Source: Mantis religiosa | Taxonomy: Eukaryota > Arthropoda > Insecta > Mantodea > Mantidae | Length of the DNA stretch: 64,000 bases | Reading direction: 5' to 3' | NCBI GenBank assembly: GCA_030765055.1 | Contig: CM060950.1 | Coordinates: forward strand, 460,995,839-461,059,838 | In this document: positions 42,284 to 53,570 of the stretch, piece after piece | Numbering within the stretch: position 1 is the stretch's first letter | Layout: each line of letters opens with the position of its first letter | Notes under the pieces: generated by a model | Seen by the model: only the letters and a program-made list of their open reading frames with translations | The model's database searches: none | What the model was told of the DNA's origin: nothing | Position numbers and translations under genes: made by a program

Positions 42284-44113
42284 GTATATCACAAGATTTA
42301 GAACATAGTATTCAACAAAGGTGTATACGGTTCGCTGTAAAACTTACAGAGGAACTTCGATATCGCCTTCCACATAATTCCAACGTGGTTTAAATGACAA
42401 ATATATGTTTTCTGTAGAGGAAACCTCCTATAATGGACATTGCACTTGAGTTGGGTTTTAAAGACATTGGCTCATTAATAACTCAGTGGAGAAATATAAC
42501 GCACAACGAATGGGAAAACACGAGAAACACGACCAAGTTTTGGGCAGAAGTAGATACATTTCGCAATGCAAACAATGAAAATCCATATAATGACTTGGTC
42601 TCATTAGCATTTTCAGTTCTTAGTTTACCATACTCAAATGCTGACGTGGAACGTGTGTTTAGCCAGGTGAACATTTGTGAAGTGTAAGCTGAGAAACCGA
42701 ATGATGCAAAAACAGTAAATGCCATCCTTTCTGTGCGCTTTGGACTTAAAAGAACCAATGCATGTTGCTATTCTTATAAGCTCCCTGATAGTGTACCTAC
42801 TCAAGATGATTGGCACCAAGGCTACTTCTACTTCCTTAGTGGAAACTAGGACAACGTGGAAGAAGAAGACAAAATATTTGTTGAGAATTTATAGGTGAGT
42901 GTTTATAAATGTTCCGCTTTCTATTGAGCTATTTTGAATTACTATTTAGCTACTTTATCTTCCATTTAGCTTCTTTCTGTGAATATGAGTTGGCAACACT
43001 GTATAAAATTTAAATCTGGAGATTGGGGCGGTGTCTTCAGAGTGTGAGGAGTGTTGTGCAGTATACTTCGGAACATTGTCGTGCTGGAAGTAATAATCAT
43101 GCTCTAATCCCACCTTCTCTGCACTCTTTTTAAGATTGTTTTCAAGAATCCTCTTGTATTCAAATTTGTCCATGATCCCATCTATGAACACCAGTTCCCC
43201 AAAGTCAGATGAAGCTATACAGCCCCATACCATCACACTACTGCCACCATGTTTCACTGTAGCTACCATGTTCTTAGGTTCCCATTCTGTATTTGGCAGT
43301 CTCCACACTTTAGACGCCAATCACTCTTGTATAAGCAGAATTTGCTCTCATCCGACCAGAGAACCTTATCCCAGAATTCTGTTGGTTTCACCACAGACTG
43401 TTTAGCAAATTCTATACGCTTTTTCTTATTCACCTTATTAACATCTGGTTTCTTCCTAGAAACACGGGCATTGTACCCAGTACTATTTAGAACCCGTTCA
43501 ACCGTTCTGGTGTGAACCACAGTGCCAGAATATTGCTCAAGGCATCCTCTAATCTCAGATGCAGTGACTCTCGGATTCTGCTTCACCAGTTTTATTAGTT
43601 GCCTCCTGTCACTGGTAGTGAGTTTAGAAGGAGCTCCATTTCTAACTTTATTTACAACAGTATTTGTCTGTTTGAAGCGTTGAATTATGCAGAATACTGT
43701 AGTTTTGCTTCTATAAATGGTTTTGGCAATTTCACCGTTGTCTCCTTACCTTTACGTCCCATTACCTGTGAGTTCACAATCGGCTGAATAACTTAGAGCA
43801 CACTGTCTCGAGGCGTAGCATAAACACAACTGCTTTGTGGTAGGATCGTATAGGGTACGTCCAACTACCTTTCTCTTTGTTGGATTGGGTACGTTCGTGT
43901 ATGTCCTCCAATAAGACACACAATAGAATAAATACAGTACAGATTGTGTAATAAATACATGCAAAGTGATATTTTAAATATTGTTTCCGAGACACAAAAG
44001 GTTAATTTTTACATGTTTAACAATTCAATGCTGCCAAATAAATATTACAATATTTATAGTACGTGCAATGTTACATGGTATATAATTCAAATACTTCTGT
44101 CGGCCTCTAGTCA

Positions 44114-44383
44114 ATGTGTTTTATGCCTCGAAATGTAAGCATCAGAACTGAAAGCATGGGACAGAAATTTGAGGAAGCAACAGAGGAAGTAAAGACAAGT
44201 TGCAGAAAGGTGCTTAAAAATGGTAAGACATTCAAAGAAATAGCTGAAATATTAAACAGGCCAATTACTACTGTTCAGAGTATCATATACAGGTACAATC
44301 AAAGAGAAACATACAAAAACAAACCAAGAAAAGGTCGGTCTTTAGTCATGACTCAAGCTGAAAAACGTCAGATAGTGACCTAA
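44114..44383 (+). pseudogene. Second Tc1-like transposase, N terminus only
   Basis: An open frame of 89 codons with the Tc1 DNA-binding domain: EEVKTSCRKVLKNGKTFKEI, AEILNRPITTVQSIIYRYNQ, then the KNKPRKGR linker that precedes the second domain, ending at AEKRQIVT. It is opposite in strand to Tc1-like element 1 and begins right at that element's outer end. The rest of the protein is lost where mariner 3 begins. Confidence 0.8.
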
Positions 44384-45567
44384 TAAAGATACAAGACATT
44401 GTTTCAGATATTTTTTTATTTATTTTTTATTTTTCAACATAGTCTCCTTGTAGCTCTACACATTTCTCCAAGCGATGCTCCCAGCTGTGTAACCCGTCCA
44501 AAGAGTACTCAGCGTTTTTTCTCTGCAAAATAATTGTTCACGAATTTGATTGCCTCTTCATTTGACAAAAATCTCTCACCTGCGAGCGCAATTTTCAGAT
44601 GAGGGAACAAAAAGAAGTCAGTTGGGGCTAGATATGGTGAGTAAGGCGGATGGTCAAGTAGTTCAAACCGTAATGCATGGATTTTCGCCATTGCAACCGC
44701 TGAGGTGTGAGACGGTGCGTTGTCTTGGTGAAACAGGATTTTATTTTTCTGCAAGTTCTGCCTTCAGCTTGTCAAGTAATGACACGTAGTATACTCCTAT
44801 AATGGGTTTTTCTATATGAAGATAATCGATTAAAGTAACTCCATGACTATCCCAAAATACAGTCGCCATCTCTTCCCCAGCCGAAAAAAAAAACAGTTTT
44901 TGCTTTTTATTTTGAGCCGGTTTCCCCTTTGGAGTCCACAGTTTGAACTGTATTTTTGTTTCGGGCGTATACTGATGTATCCAAGTTTCATCTACAGTAA
45001 TTAATCTGTGCTAAACCTCGGATTTATTGCGCCTAAACTGCGCCAACAGAGCGTTGGAAATGTTCATTCGAACACGTTTTTGGTCTAAAGCGAGCAGACG
45101 CGACACCCAACGCGCGGATAGCTTTCTCATGTCTAAATGTTGATTTAATATTTGACAAAAACGTTCTTTTGACATGTACATAGCCTCTGGTACCTCTCAC
45201 TTTAATTTGGCGGTCGTCTAACACCATTTTGCGATGTTTTCGTCGGTAGTTGCAGGTTTAGGACGTCCCGAACGCGTTTAAATTCAGCTGCCCAAAATAC
45301 ACAGAATCCAACTCATCTTTGATTCCCATAGGCGTTTTGCCTTTCAAAAACAAATATTTAATGACAGCTCGATACTCGATTTTGTGCATTTTCATAAAAA
45401 CACTCAGATCAACTCACTCAAACGACTGTTAGGTAACAACTGAACTTGCAAAATGGCTGCAACTTTGGTGAGTAACTGTCAAAAGATGAACAGCGAAATT
45501 TACCAGCTTTTATTTACGAGTGCTGCCATCTTCATGTTGTGATCGGAAATTTTTCAGACCACCCTCG
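44384..45567 (-). mobile_element. Mariner 3 (same family as mariner 1), one end lost
   Basis: The right end has the inverted repeat CGAGGGTGGTCTGAAAAATTTCCG ending at 45567 beside TA. At the left the sequence starts abruptly at CCTAATAAAGATACAAGACATTG, which lies about 25 bp inside mariner 1's end, so the outermost bases are gone. It carries a single copy of the region that is amplified in mariner 1. Confidence 0.9.
44420..45420 (-). pseudogene. Mariner 3 transposase, decayed
   Basis: N-terminal IEYRAVIKYLFLKGKTPMGI (about 45385-45320), a shortened linker, then SARWVSRLL-type sequence and NALLAQFRRNKSE (about 45090-45010). The first catalytic block ITVDETWIHQYTPETKIQ lies at about 45005-44950. 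The second is ILFHQDNAPSHTSAVAMAK (44745-44690) and the third PPYSPYLAPTDFFLFPHL (about 44650-44595), so all three Asp positions are kept or recognisable. The C terminus WEHRLEKCVELQGDYVEK ends near 44440. Frame changes at about 45290, 45230 and 44760 break it. Confidence 0.88.
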
Positions 45568-45569
45568 TA

Positions 45570-46880
45570 TGAGTACGAGCAGATTTTGAAACCCCGTTCC
45601 ATTTGCAAGGTCAAGAGATTTATTAAAAAAATAAGAACTACTTCATATTTAAGAAAAGTGTAAGAGAGTTTTAAAACTGTTGGGCAAATAAGAGCATATG
45701 TCTCTAAAATTGCTCATTCTACAAAAATAAATAATAAATATATAAATAAAAATAAATAAAGAGTAAATAAATGAATACATAAATAACTAAATAAATTAAT
45801 ACATAGATAGGTAAATAATTAAATAGATAAATAAATATTTAAATAAATAAGTAAGTAAATAAATAAATAATTAAAAAGAAGAATTTGACATACATTATGC
45901 ACTTTTTTAAAAAATCCATATATATTTTTGTAGTGAAAAATATACATAGAAATTTTTTGTAGGAAGTTCTTTCATTTTATTGTTTAGTTTTTGTACACAA
46001 GTCATTTAGAAATAAGACGACCTGACCCAAAACTTAATATGTTTAAACAAAATTTGTTGCAATGTACTTCCAGTGGAGTCGATCTTGTTCTACCCTATAA
46101 AATGCTAAACAAAGTAAACACTAATTTGTTGTTGGTGGTTCTGGGTTGAGGCTCCAATAAGCAAATGATATATCGCCTTGCATCATGTTTTTTGCTTCCG
46201 GATGGAACAATGAACTGAAAATGACCACTGTGCACATATTTTACTGTACATGTAACATTAATTTGATAACGATGGAGACGCTTGGCTCGTCACATTATGC
46301 CCCGAGCCATTTGTTATCTGTCACTTGTTGTTTATGATGGTACATAATTCATTTTCAACTTTGCACAGCAAACAGCCAACCTGTATGTACTTCTCGTAAT
46401 TTACTGCCAACTGTACCAAGCTTAAGATACGGGTATATCATATCTAAGCCTAAAATTTATAACAACTCTTTAAAAACAGGTCGGTATTTGCTGGCCTTGA
46501 AAGTCCGTACTCTTCCCACTACTTCGGGAGAAACAACTCAATAGCGACAGCACTACAAAACGAATATCTCCGAAATTGATGGCTCATGCCACTAAACAAA
46601 TAACTTATTTAAAATAAACCGCTTGTTACGAATAATATAGCACATAGATGCATTTCCCAACTTTGGAGGTATAGGTCTTTATTTATCTCCCGCCGTTCTT
46701 TATTTATTACGAAATTACTCTACGTTTAACTATATCAACCCTTTTACCTTTATACCAGTAATTTCGTAAGCCCTCACTATTCGAAATAACGGATAAGTTA
46801 TCTGCTATTCCTGTGAAATACTACCCGATGTGGTGGACCAACCATCGATCGGAATGGTGGAGTAGTACTTCTATTTGACG
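45570..46880. other. No gene; (ATAA)n-rich tract at 45725-45875
   Basis: About 150 bp of degenerate AAATA/ATAA repeats, then A+T-rich DNA without a recognisable gene up to mariner 4. Confidence 0.5.
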
Positions 46881-47752
46881 GTCATAATTTTTCGCACTAA
46901 AATTCATTTTTATTATATCCTGTTAGCTTAATGTGAAACAAACACGCCATAATAGTTTAATTGCTGGTACTCCTGGTTTCCGCCTGTGAGAAGCAGGCAA
47001 GTACAGACATGTTCAGTATCGCCTACCGCTGCAATGGAGGTAACACGCAGTTAACGTTGATGTTAGAGGAAGATCCGGAGTTTCTTTCAAACGTAATCAT
47101 TGCTGATGGAACTTGGCTGCATCATTTTGATCCTGAGAACAAACAGCAAAGCTCAGTGTGGAAATCTCCTTCATCACCAACCCCCCAAAAAGCAAAAGTG
47201 GTTGTTTCTGCTGGAAAAGTTATGGTCATCTCATTGTTTGATATTCATGGAATGGTTTATCAGCATGTTGTACCTGCACACACATCAGTAACTGGACAAT
47301 ACTACAGGGATGTCCTGGAAACATTGCAAGTCCATATCAGGTGCAAAAGATCACATTTCCGTGAAGCAGGCTGGATGCTGCACCACGAAATGCGCGGCCA
47401 CATATTGCATATTGTTGCTGAATATCTTGCAAAAATCAACATGAAGTGCATCCCTCACCCTCCCTATAGTCCGGATTTAGCCCTATGTGACTTTTTCTAT
47501 TCCCTAACTTGAAGAAACGCCTTCGTGGGAGGCATTATCCATTATCAGAAGCAGTGGTGATGGCTGTGGAGACGATTTTGAAGGATCTGTCAGAAAATGG
47601 TTTCCAGCATGTCTTTGAAGACTGGCAGAAACGCTGGGACAAGTGCATCGCACTCAGGGGAGACTATTTTGAGAAGGACCATCAAAATTATAAGGATGAG
47701 TAAAGGTACGTTGTCAAAAAAATTGTGATAATTGTTTATTGAACAGACCTCG
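46881..47752 (+). mobile_element. Mariner 4 (family of mariner 2), internally deleted
   Basis: The right end has TTTATTGAACAGACCTCG ending at 47752 with TA. The left terminal repeat is cut (it begins at GTCATAATTTTTCGCAC). About 0.4 kb of the transposase N-terminal half is missing: CAATGGAGGTAACACGCAG joins directly to TTAACGTTGATGTTAG. The same join is seen in mariner 5. Confidence 0.9.
47000..47703 (+). pseudogene. Mariner 4 transposase, N-terminal deletion derivative
   Basis: A short N-terminal stub, then in one frame LMLEEDPEFLSNVIIADGTW (first catalytic block with Asp, Glu replaced by Gly), SAGKVMVISLFDIHGMVYQH, then MLHHEMRGHILHIVAEYLAK where HHDNARPHI should stand (the catalytic Asp is lost through a small deletion) and PPYSPDLALCDF. 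A frameshift near 47508 leads into the C-terminal frame ending LRGDYFEKDHQNYKDE at 47703. Inactive, lacking the DNA-binding domain and one catalytic Asp. Confidence 0.9.
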
Positions 47753-47984
47753 TATTTGCGTCCGGGTTGTCTATGCAGCATATTAAGTAACCCCGCGTCT
47801 CCTGGCCGCTGCGTCATCCAGCTCTACGCTCTCCTGGACGGTAGTGCGTCCCAATATGTGAACTTCACAATCAGGGGCCACTACCTCTCAGTCAAGTAAC
47901 TGCTATCGTTGCACCCCCTGACAAGGTTTTCCGGCGGGACAAAATCCCGACGTTACCGAGAGTCGAACGTAAATCTCATGTCGG

Positions 47985-48090
47985 CATGTTGCCCATAATA
48001 GCTCAGTGATTTAAAACAACCGGACGGAGACCGGGAGATCTGTGGTTCAAATCCCGGCTACGGCATTGAATTTTTTCCAGTCTGGCTCTA
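47985..48090 (+). repeat. SINE-C copy
   Basis: ATAGCTCAGTGATTTAAAACAACC at 47996 (degraded A box), GTGGTTCAAATCCCGGC near 48043 (B box), and the family tail ATTGAATTTTTTCCAGTCTGGC. Both flanks up to 48504 are A+T-rich with no recognised feature. Confidence 0.75.
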
Positions 48091-48504
48091 CTCATTCAAA
48101 AATAAAAATTCCTAACTGGCATCTAGCACTTACAACTGGTAACTGGCTGTCTTCTATAAACTATAAATTACAAATTTGTTAACATTGACTGCACTGATAT
48201 CCACCATTACACTTTAAAAGTTAGTGTATTAAATTGTGGCAATCTAATTTTTTTAAGTATAATTTTAGATTAATTTACCATGGTATAAGTATAGCATTTT
48301 TCTAAAGTTTAATTCCATTAACACATATAACTTCGTATTATTTTACTAAATTAATTTTTATTAATTCAGTCCATCACTTCTTTCTTAAATTATTATATAA
48401 GTATCATGTTAAATGAATTAAATTAGTTAGCTTTATTTTAAATCACTTAATCACTTCTTTGTTCTACATTCAATCAAATTTTTCTAGCACTATACTTATT
48501 TCTT
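48091..48504. other. No feature recognised
   Basis: A+T-rich, non-coding; nothing supported. Confidence 0.5.
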
Positions 48505-48762
48505 AGTTGGTAGAGCACCTGCCTGTCGTGCTAGGGCTCCCGGGTTCGATTTCCGGCGGTGGGGATGGGGATTTTTTTCCGACCATGATAATTCCTCATC
48601 TTCCCCAGAGTCTGGAACTATGAATGAGAGTGTGAATGTGTGCGCGATCTAATGATTAAAACCCAACGATTACGAGTTTAACACCTTCGATAAGTTCGAA
48701 AGGAGAACGGCCGCCGATATGACCATTGGAGTTAGAGGCGGGGTATAAATGGAACATTAAAA
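48505..48762 (+). repeat. SINE-D copy, slightly 5'-truncated
   Basis: Starts within the A box (AGTTGGTAGAGCACCTGCC at about 48505) and continues GGCTCCCGGGTTCGATTTCCGG (B box), GTGGGGATGGGGATTTTTT, GAACGGCCGCCGATATGACC and GGGGTATAAATGGAAC at the 3' end. Over most of its length it aligns with 20299-20577. Confidence 0.88.
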
Positions 48763-48772
48763 AATATAAACT

Positions 48773-49680
48773 TATATCCAGCAGATGGTATACTTATGGA
48801 AGAAGTTATTGACATCAAATATTATGAAAAAGAAATCTTCACAGATGGTAGCAAAATCCAAGGCAAGGTTGGAGCAGCAGCAATAATATTTAAACAAGGT
48901 GAGATTTTACACAGAATCAAAGCAAAATTACACGACAGATACTCAGATAACCAAGCTGAACAAGTGGAAATCCTTAGAGCATTAACAATACTTGAGGACA
49001 TGAACATACAACTACAGGAAATGACAGCTGCAGTATATTCGGATAGCAAAATAACTGTAGATCTAATCCGAAACAATCCAAAACATATTCATCTAATAGA
49101 AAAAATTCAAAATAAACTCAGAAGACTCACAGAACAGAAGTGGATAAATACATTTTGCCTGGATTAAAGCACATGGTAATGAATTAGCTGATAAACTTGC
49201 TAAGGTGGCTGCACTTGATAATAGGACTGACTATGCATACAGCAAAAAACCAAAAACAATTGTCAGTGAAATTCAAGAACAAGGGACCCAGATGTGGCAA
49301 GAAGAGTGGACTAATACAACAAAGGGAGCCATCTGCAAGGAGTTCATTCCATCAATCAAAGAGAGAATGAGAGTACAAATTAATTTAAATTTTGCTCTGA
49401 CAAGAATGATTACTGGTCACGGATTAACAAAATCATACCTGCACAGACTTGGAATAATGCAGGACCCAACCTGCATTTACCTACAAGAACAGAAAACAGT
49501 GGAACATCTCATATATCGATGCTGCAAACTAAAACAGCAAAGGGACATAAAGAAGAGAACAATCGAATCCAATAACTACAAATGACCAGTGACAAAAGAG
49601 CAGTTAATCACAAACAACATTAGAACTTTCAAGATTTTTATTCAAAGCATTAACTATGATGCATTGAAATGAAATATTAA
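48773..49680 (+). pseudogene. LINE fragment: RNase H domain and C-terminal tail
   Basis: 48796-49167 encodes an RNase H domain: EIFTDGSKIQGKVGAAAIIF (first Asp), DNQAEQVEILRALTIL (Glu) and AAVYSDSKITVDLI (second Asp). A frameshift near 49165 leads into AHGNELADKLAKVAA (last Asp of RNase H, HGNExAD motif) and 49205-49585, with an MWQEEWTNTTKGAICKEFIP segment, INLNFALTRMITGHG, and a damaged zinc-finger stretch CIYLQEQKTVEHLIYRCC. This is the end of an R1/I-group non-LTR element, truncated at the 5' side. RNase H helps remove the RNA template during reverse transcription. Confidence 0.85.
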
Positions 49681-49812
49681 GGTGACTACACGAGAATAGT
49701 GCAGTGATACAGTGATGTGATAGGAAAAGAAATAAACACGTAATAAACTATAAACAAGTGAGTAAGATAAACACAGTAATCAACGAGTGTGTATATGTAT
49801 ACTAAAACAAAC

Positions 49813-51201
49813 ATCTTTCTGTAAATATATTTTGGGCTTATCGGTTGCTTCACCCACTGGGGCAGCGCAATTAGAGTTGGGAAGACATTCAACAAGGGTT
49901 AAAATTGTCTCAAGGGCACTGAAATATCTATACAGAAATGCTAATTTGGAGGAAAGCAATATTATCAAGGAATGTTTTCTTTTGCAGATGAGAAGCAAAT
50001 GGGGAGAGTCTTGGTCGCAAATAAGGGAACTGATGGAACAGACAGGTATGGGACATATTTGGAGAAACGAGGAATATTATTATAGGGGCTTTTGGAAAGA
50101 GGTAGAATTAAGCCTGGAAGATTTAGATAGCCAAGTTATATTTACCAGTGTAAGGGAGAAAAGATCATTGAGGACATATAGGGAAATTAAGACAGTGTGG
50201 GGGAGGGAGAAGTACATAGATGTGTAGGTATGGGTCATTCTTGGATAAATGTAGAGTATGGGTATAGAGGCTTCTGGAAAGAAGTTAAGCTAAGATTAGA
50301 AGATAGACAAGATAGAGAAGATAGACAGACAAGACATTTTTGCCAATACAAGTGACAAAAGCTCACTGAGATTATATAGAGAAATAAAAACAACCCGGTG
50401 GAGGGAAGGATATATAGATATATGTAGTAAGTTAGGGCGAGAAGGTTTTGCTTGGGCGAGAACAGGAGTGAGAAACTGAAAGGTATAGGTCAAGAGAAGG
50501 AGCTAGATAACTGTCCATTGTGTGGAGAAGAGAATGCAGATTTCCATTGTATATTAAATTGTAGTCAAACAAAGATATGGAGAGAGCAGGTTTGGCTACG
50601 TAAATGGAACAATTTGGGGGGTGAAGTAGTAATTAGAAAAATGTTGTCAGGAAAAGGAGAAAAGAACAGGAGAAATATAGGGAATTATTTAGGGAAAGTT
50701 AAAGAGAGATGGCTAAGAACAATTAAGAGAAAAATGTAGAGTGGGATAGGTGAAATGGCAGAAAGTGTAAAAAGGAGCAGAGGGCCTCCAATACACAAAA
50801 ACCTAGGGTTAGGTGTATGGGGACCGAATTATTTTTCAATGGTGGGCAACATGATAACATGATAGGATTTTCGGGATTTAGGAATATATGGCATATTTCA
50901 GTATGGATTTTTTAATTTGTAATCTTGATTTTGTATTTCCATTTGTTAATGTAAAAGGAAATAAATTACTATTACATAGATGTGTGTAATAAGTTAGGGC
51001 GAGAAGGATTTGCCTGGGCAAGGACAGGAGTTACAAATTTGAAAGGTATTAGATATGATAAGGATACAGGGAAATGCCCAATATGTGGAGAAGAGGATAC
51101 ATATTGGCATAGTATACTTTATTGCTAAAAAACAAAGATATGGAGAGAACAAATTTGGCAACAAAAGTGGGACAGTTTTAGTGATGGGGGAGGTATTAAT
51201 A

Positions 51202-51232
<31 letters not shown>

Positions 51233-51538
51233 GTAAAAGAAAAGAATGTAAGAAATATAGGTGAATATCTGAGGAAAGTTAGAGATAAATGTTTAAGATT
51301 GATGAAGAATAACTAGCAATTAAGGGCTGGAAAACTAGAATGAGGGATACAAGGGAGAGGGGGGTCATCAATACGAAAAACCAGGGGTTACGTGTACTGA
51401 GGCCGAGACTCGAGGCAAGCAGGTAGAAAGGGTATGTTAAATGTGAATAAGCAATTTTGTTATTGTGTGAAAGAAAAGTTATAAATGCCAATGTATCAAT
51501 GAAATTGTATGTAGAAGAAAGATGTGAAATAAATACAA
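49813..51538 (+). mobile_element. LINE copy A, 5'-truncated, with 14-bp target duplication
   Basis: Flanked by ATACTAAAACAAAC at 49799-49812 and 51539-51552. It encodes the protein C terminus only: VSRALKYLYRNANLEESNII (about 49905-49960), MGHIWRNEEYYYRGFWKEVE (about 50050-50110) and YREIKTVWGREKYID. After the nested copy B it resumes with KLGREGFAWARTGVTNLKG (about 50990-51045) and a CPICGEEDTYWHSI zinc finger. A poly-T run (about 51203-51231) disrupts the remainder. It ends at GAAATAAATACAA. Confidence 0.88.
50226..50973 (+). mobile_element. LINE copy B nested in copy A, 12-bp target duplication
   Basis: Flanked by ACATAGATGTGT at 50214-50225 and 50974-50985. A related but different member of the same LINE family. 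It has a repeated AGATAGACA tract, then CAAGACATTTTTGCCAATAC and the best-preserved C terminus of the family: ELDNCPLCGEENADFHCILN (about 50500-50560), QTKIWREQVWLRKWNN and KERWLRTIKRKM with a stop at 50739. A 230-bp 3' UTR ends in GGAAATAAATTACTATT. The fragment at 21740-22047 aligns with its first 300 bp. Confidence 0.9.
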
Positions 51539-51552
51539 ATACTAAAACAAAC

Positions 51553-53050
51553 TGATTGCGGTTATTAAGAAACAAGGCATGTAGTATCGCTGATGTGATG
51601 GGGCATGCCCATTAGATTAAAAAATAACAATAATAATATTAATAATAATGATGATAATGATGATGATGTGTGTGTTATATGTCTGTCATTCCTGAAGCAC
51701 TGTTTACTGCCTTTCTAACTTTGGACAGACACCCAGAAACTATAAAGAAGCGTTTAACACGTTATTTGCAAGGCCATTGCTCTCGCAGTCAACCTGCTCC
51801 AACTATTTCTGTAACCTAGGCTCACAAGATGGTGTAAACGCAATAATTATGATTTTAACGTGCATGTGGAAAGATTTTATTTGCTGTTAGCTCTACCTTA
51901 ATTTTTCTGTTCACTGTTTATGCTGAGTGTTGAAATACGGAAGAGATGGAAGCTATTGTTGTGAAGATCAATGCCCTCGATCCTAAAAGGCAGTTAATGA
52001 TCTTCTAAACGATCGTGCAAAGACTGTTGAAAAGCCAGACCACCCATGACGCCAACCCCCTGAAAGCTTTTGTCCTCGTTAAGTTGGCAGCAGCGCCGCC
52101 TTCAGGCTAAGTGTCGCAAACAAAAGGAAATGGGAAACCCTCTTCTCTTTAGGTACACATCACAGGTCTGTTTGTGCAATCCGACCTCGGATTATGTCCA
52201 GGAAACGTAATCCGATCAACGATATGTCCTAATCATTTTATCATTCATATCTTCTCTACTACGTGAATAAGTAGACAAAAAACTGCAGCCTACTAAAAAA
52301 ATCAGTCTTAAGATTTGCTGGAAATACATGGCTTGTAACTTTCTTAAACAAAAGTCGCGTTCATTTGTGAACATGTGTGTTTGTGTCAACAATATACACG
52401 ATGTTCGTTTCTATTCGTTATTTCCAGCCCTCCGATTAAACCAAGATGACGTCATAGTTGACTGGTGAGTCTGTCTTGAAATCACAGCGCCCTCTGTAGT
52501 TTTTGCGGAACAGTAAGCAAATTATAGCGCTCTGTAACCACTTGGAGTTGTTCTGAGCAAGTTGTGGAGGAAAAGTTGAACATCTAGTTGCTGGATTCTA
52601 GTAGTTCCACAGCTGCTCTGGTTTTCGCATAAGCTCTTACTTTCAGGGGCGGTCTCAGATGGGAAGTGATAATTGAATTTGTAGTTCCTCCTTTCTTCTA
52701 TAAAAATTGGTATTTTAACTAAAATGAAACTTTTCCAACTATTAGTTACACTTTACAATGCTTTATATACGTTGATAGTATACTAGCTTACGCTATCCTT
52801 TACAACCTTCCACTTTCCAATGCAAGATCAAACTCTACAGAAATGCAGACACACGCAAAACACACTTTCACGTCCATTTGCAGAAGACAAAATGGCTTCA
52901 AGTGCCTCAACTTTTATACTCCTGGCGTTGTCATCAACTTTTCTACATTCCATCGTCATTTTTTAAAATACATTTTTCTTAATGTAATCTTAACATTTAA
53001 ATAATAATTCTCTAACTACTTTTAATTAAAAATAAACTTAAATTAACTAC
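51553..53050. other. No gene recognised
   Basis: A short (AAT/GAT)n microsatellite lies at 51625-51667. The remaining ~1.4 kb is A+T-rich without a coding frame, transposon end or tRNA-like head that I can support. Confidence 0.5.
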
Positions 53051-53570
53051 TGTAACGATATGTTTTAGTTAGAACTTTTTATATGAATATTGTTTTCTGA
53101 TATGACTTAGTAGGCCATGCAATGCCAATATTAAAAACAAATATATGTGTAATTTTGTGATTGGCCGTAGTGATAGTTGTATTACGTAATGCGGTGACGT
53201 AGCAGTACATCGGCCAATCACAAAATTAATAGAGAAGTAATGATAGTTACGGAAAATCAATAATCTTGAGATAGATATATGTTCTGTAGTCTTGTTTCAT
53301 GACGATGGAAAAATGTCGCGGTGAATATAAAAGTTTTGTAACGGAAAAATTAATAACCTTCAAAAAGGGTTATTTGGTATTCGTAATAGTAATGAGTGGA
53401 CGTACAGAAGAGGAGTTTTAATTAATTAATAGTAATTATATTAACTTAAAAATAAGGATTTATCGATCTGTTGGAGGTAACCTACAGTGACTGATTAAGA
53501 AAGAAATTTCGAGTGAATTCCAGATTATACAATTAAGTAATATATTACGAAATCGGAGTCATATAAAATT
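53051..53570. repeat. LTR-like dispersed repeat, copy 1
   Basis: Starts TGTAACGATATGTTTTAGTTAG and is over 90% identical to 60947-61290 for about 370 bp. It contains an inverted pair, ATTTTGTGATTGGCCG (53152) and CGGCCAATCACAAAAT (53211), each with a CCAAT box, plus TGACGTAGC. Similarity stops at GAGTGGACGT, where this copy has about 100 bp extra before AGATTATACAAT. Confidence 0.7.

Larger units (their letters stand above)
38100..42850 (+). pseudogene. hAT transposase in three blocks, split by LINE and THAP element
   Basis: Block 1 (about 38150-38575): TLFEVVELQSGNVDSIVQS, then IGTDNASVMTGYNNGSF with the catalytic-type D, HSLQLAVSAAYEEALPR and YKDIFQTLNGDIESLQ. Block 2 (39840-40249): SNTRWISIEPDVSQILEQ, EKCYTAEILFSMYTDPQNLL, NKAFESEVVDPTRL, then KVDPLINSVADHLEPSPYLG. 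Block 3 (42284-42850): SQDLEHSIQQRCIRFAV, GFKDIGSLITQWRNI, and the C-terminal dimerisation block LAFSVLSLPYSNADVERVFS near 42600-42665. The frame joins across the THAP element when one GTATATC copy is removed. Stops (for example near 38505 and 38528) and frameshifts near 38325 and 42660 show decay. It is a DUF4371/hAT-dimerisation protein of common arthropod type. Confidence 0.85.
36159..43001 (+). mobile_element. hAT element (TIR CAGTGTTGCCAA), 6.8 kb, holding three further elements
   Basis: Terminal inverted repeats CAGTGTTGCCAA at 36159 and TTGGCAACACTG ending 43001. Flanking octamers TGTAAGAT (36151-36158) and TATAAAAT (43002-43009) agree at 6 of 8 positions, as expected of an aged 8-bp target duplication. 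Both ends carry repeated TTAGCT/AGCTAC motifs (36170-36290, 42925-42975). Inside are a CACTGG-ended transposon (36331-37926), a LINE (38588-39833) and a THAP/P-like element (40250-42283). Removing them leaves about 2.0 kb with hAT transposase parts. Confidence 0.88.
36061..43763 (-). pseudogene. Tc1-like transposase, interrupted at the catalytic Glu region
   Basis: ATG at 43763 (MGRKGK). The helix-turn-helix region NGEIAKTIYRSKTTVFCIIQ (about 43735-43675) and SKLTTSDRRQLIKLVKQNPR (about 43630-43570) are followed by ASEIRGCL and HTRTVERVLNSTGYNARV. The first catalytic Asp lies in VLWSDESKF (about 43355) and the second in YYFQHDNVPKYTA (about 43095). The frame breaks in SPDLNFI at 43002, and the missing continuation ENIWKELEERVRKHHNG, with the catalytic Glu, lies across the hAT at 36158-36110, ending at a stop near 36064. 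Several frameshifts also occur (about 43320, 43590 and 43740). This is the usual DD34E Tc1 layout, non-functional here. Confidence 0.88.
35634..44107 (-). mobile_element. Tc1-like transposon 1, split by a 6.8-kb hAT
   Basis: Outer ends: CAGTGCCTCAAAGAAGTATTC at 35634 and, inverted, GAGGCCGACAGAAGTATTTG ending about 44107, each beside TA. A second related motif, TTCTCAAACAAGTATTCGTC, lies inside at about 35802, suggesting the double (IR/DR) repeat structure known for some Tc1 elements. Without the hAT the element would be about 1.6 kb. Transposase parts: 43002-43763 and 36061-36158. Confidence 0.78.

Noticed and set aside
46961..47703. SETMAR-like or other domesticated mariner gene
   Set aside because: Terminal repeats, TA flanks, lost DNA-binding domain and frameshifts show ordinary dead mariner copies; no SET domain nearby.
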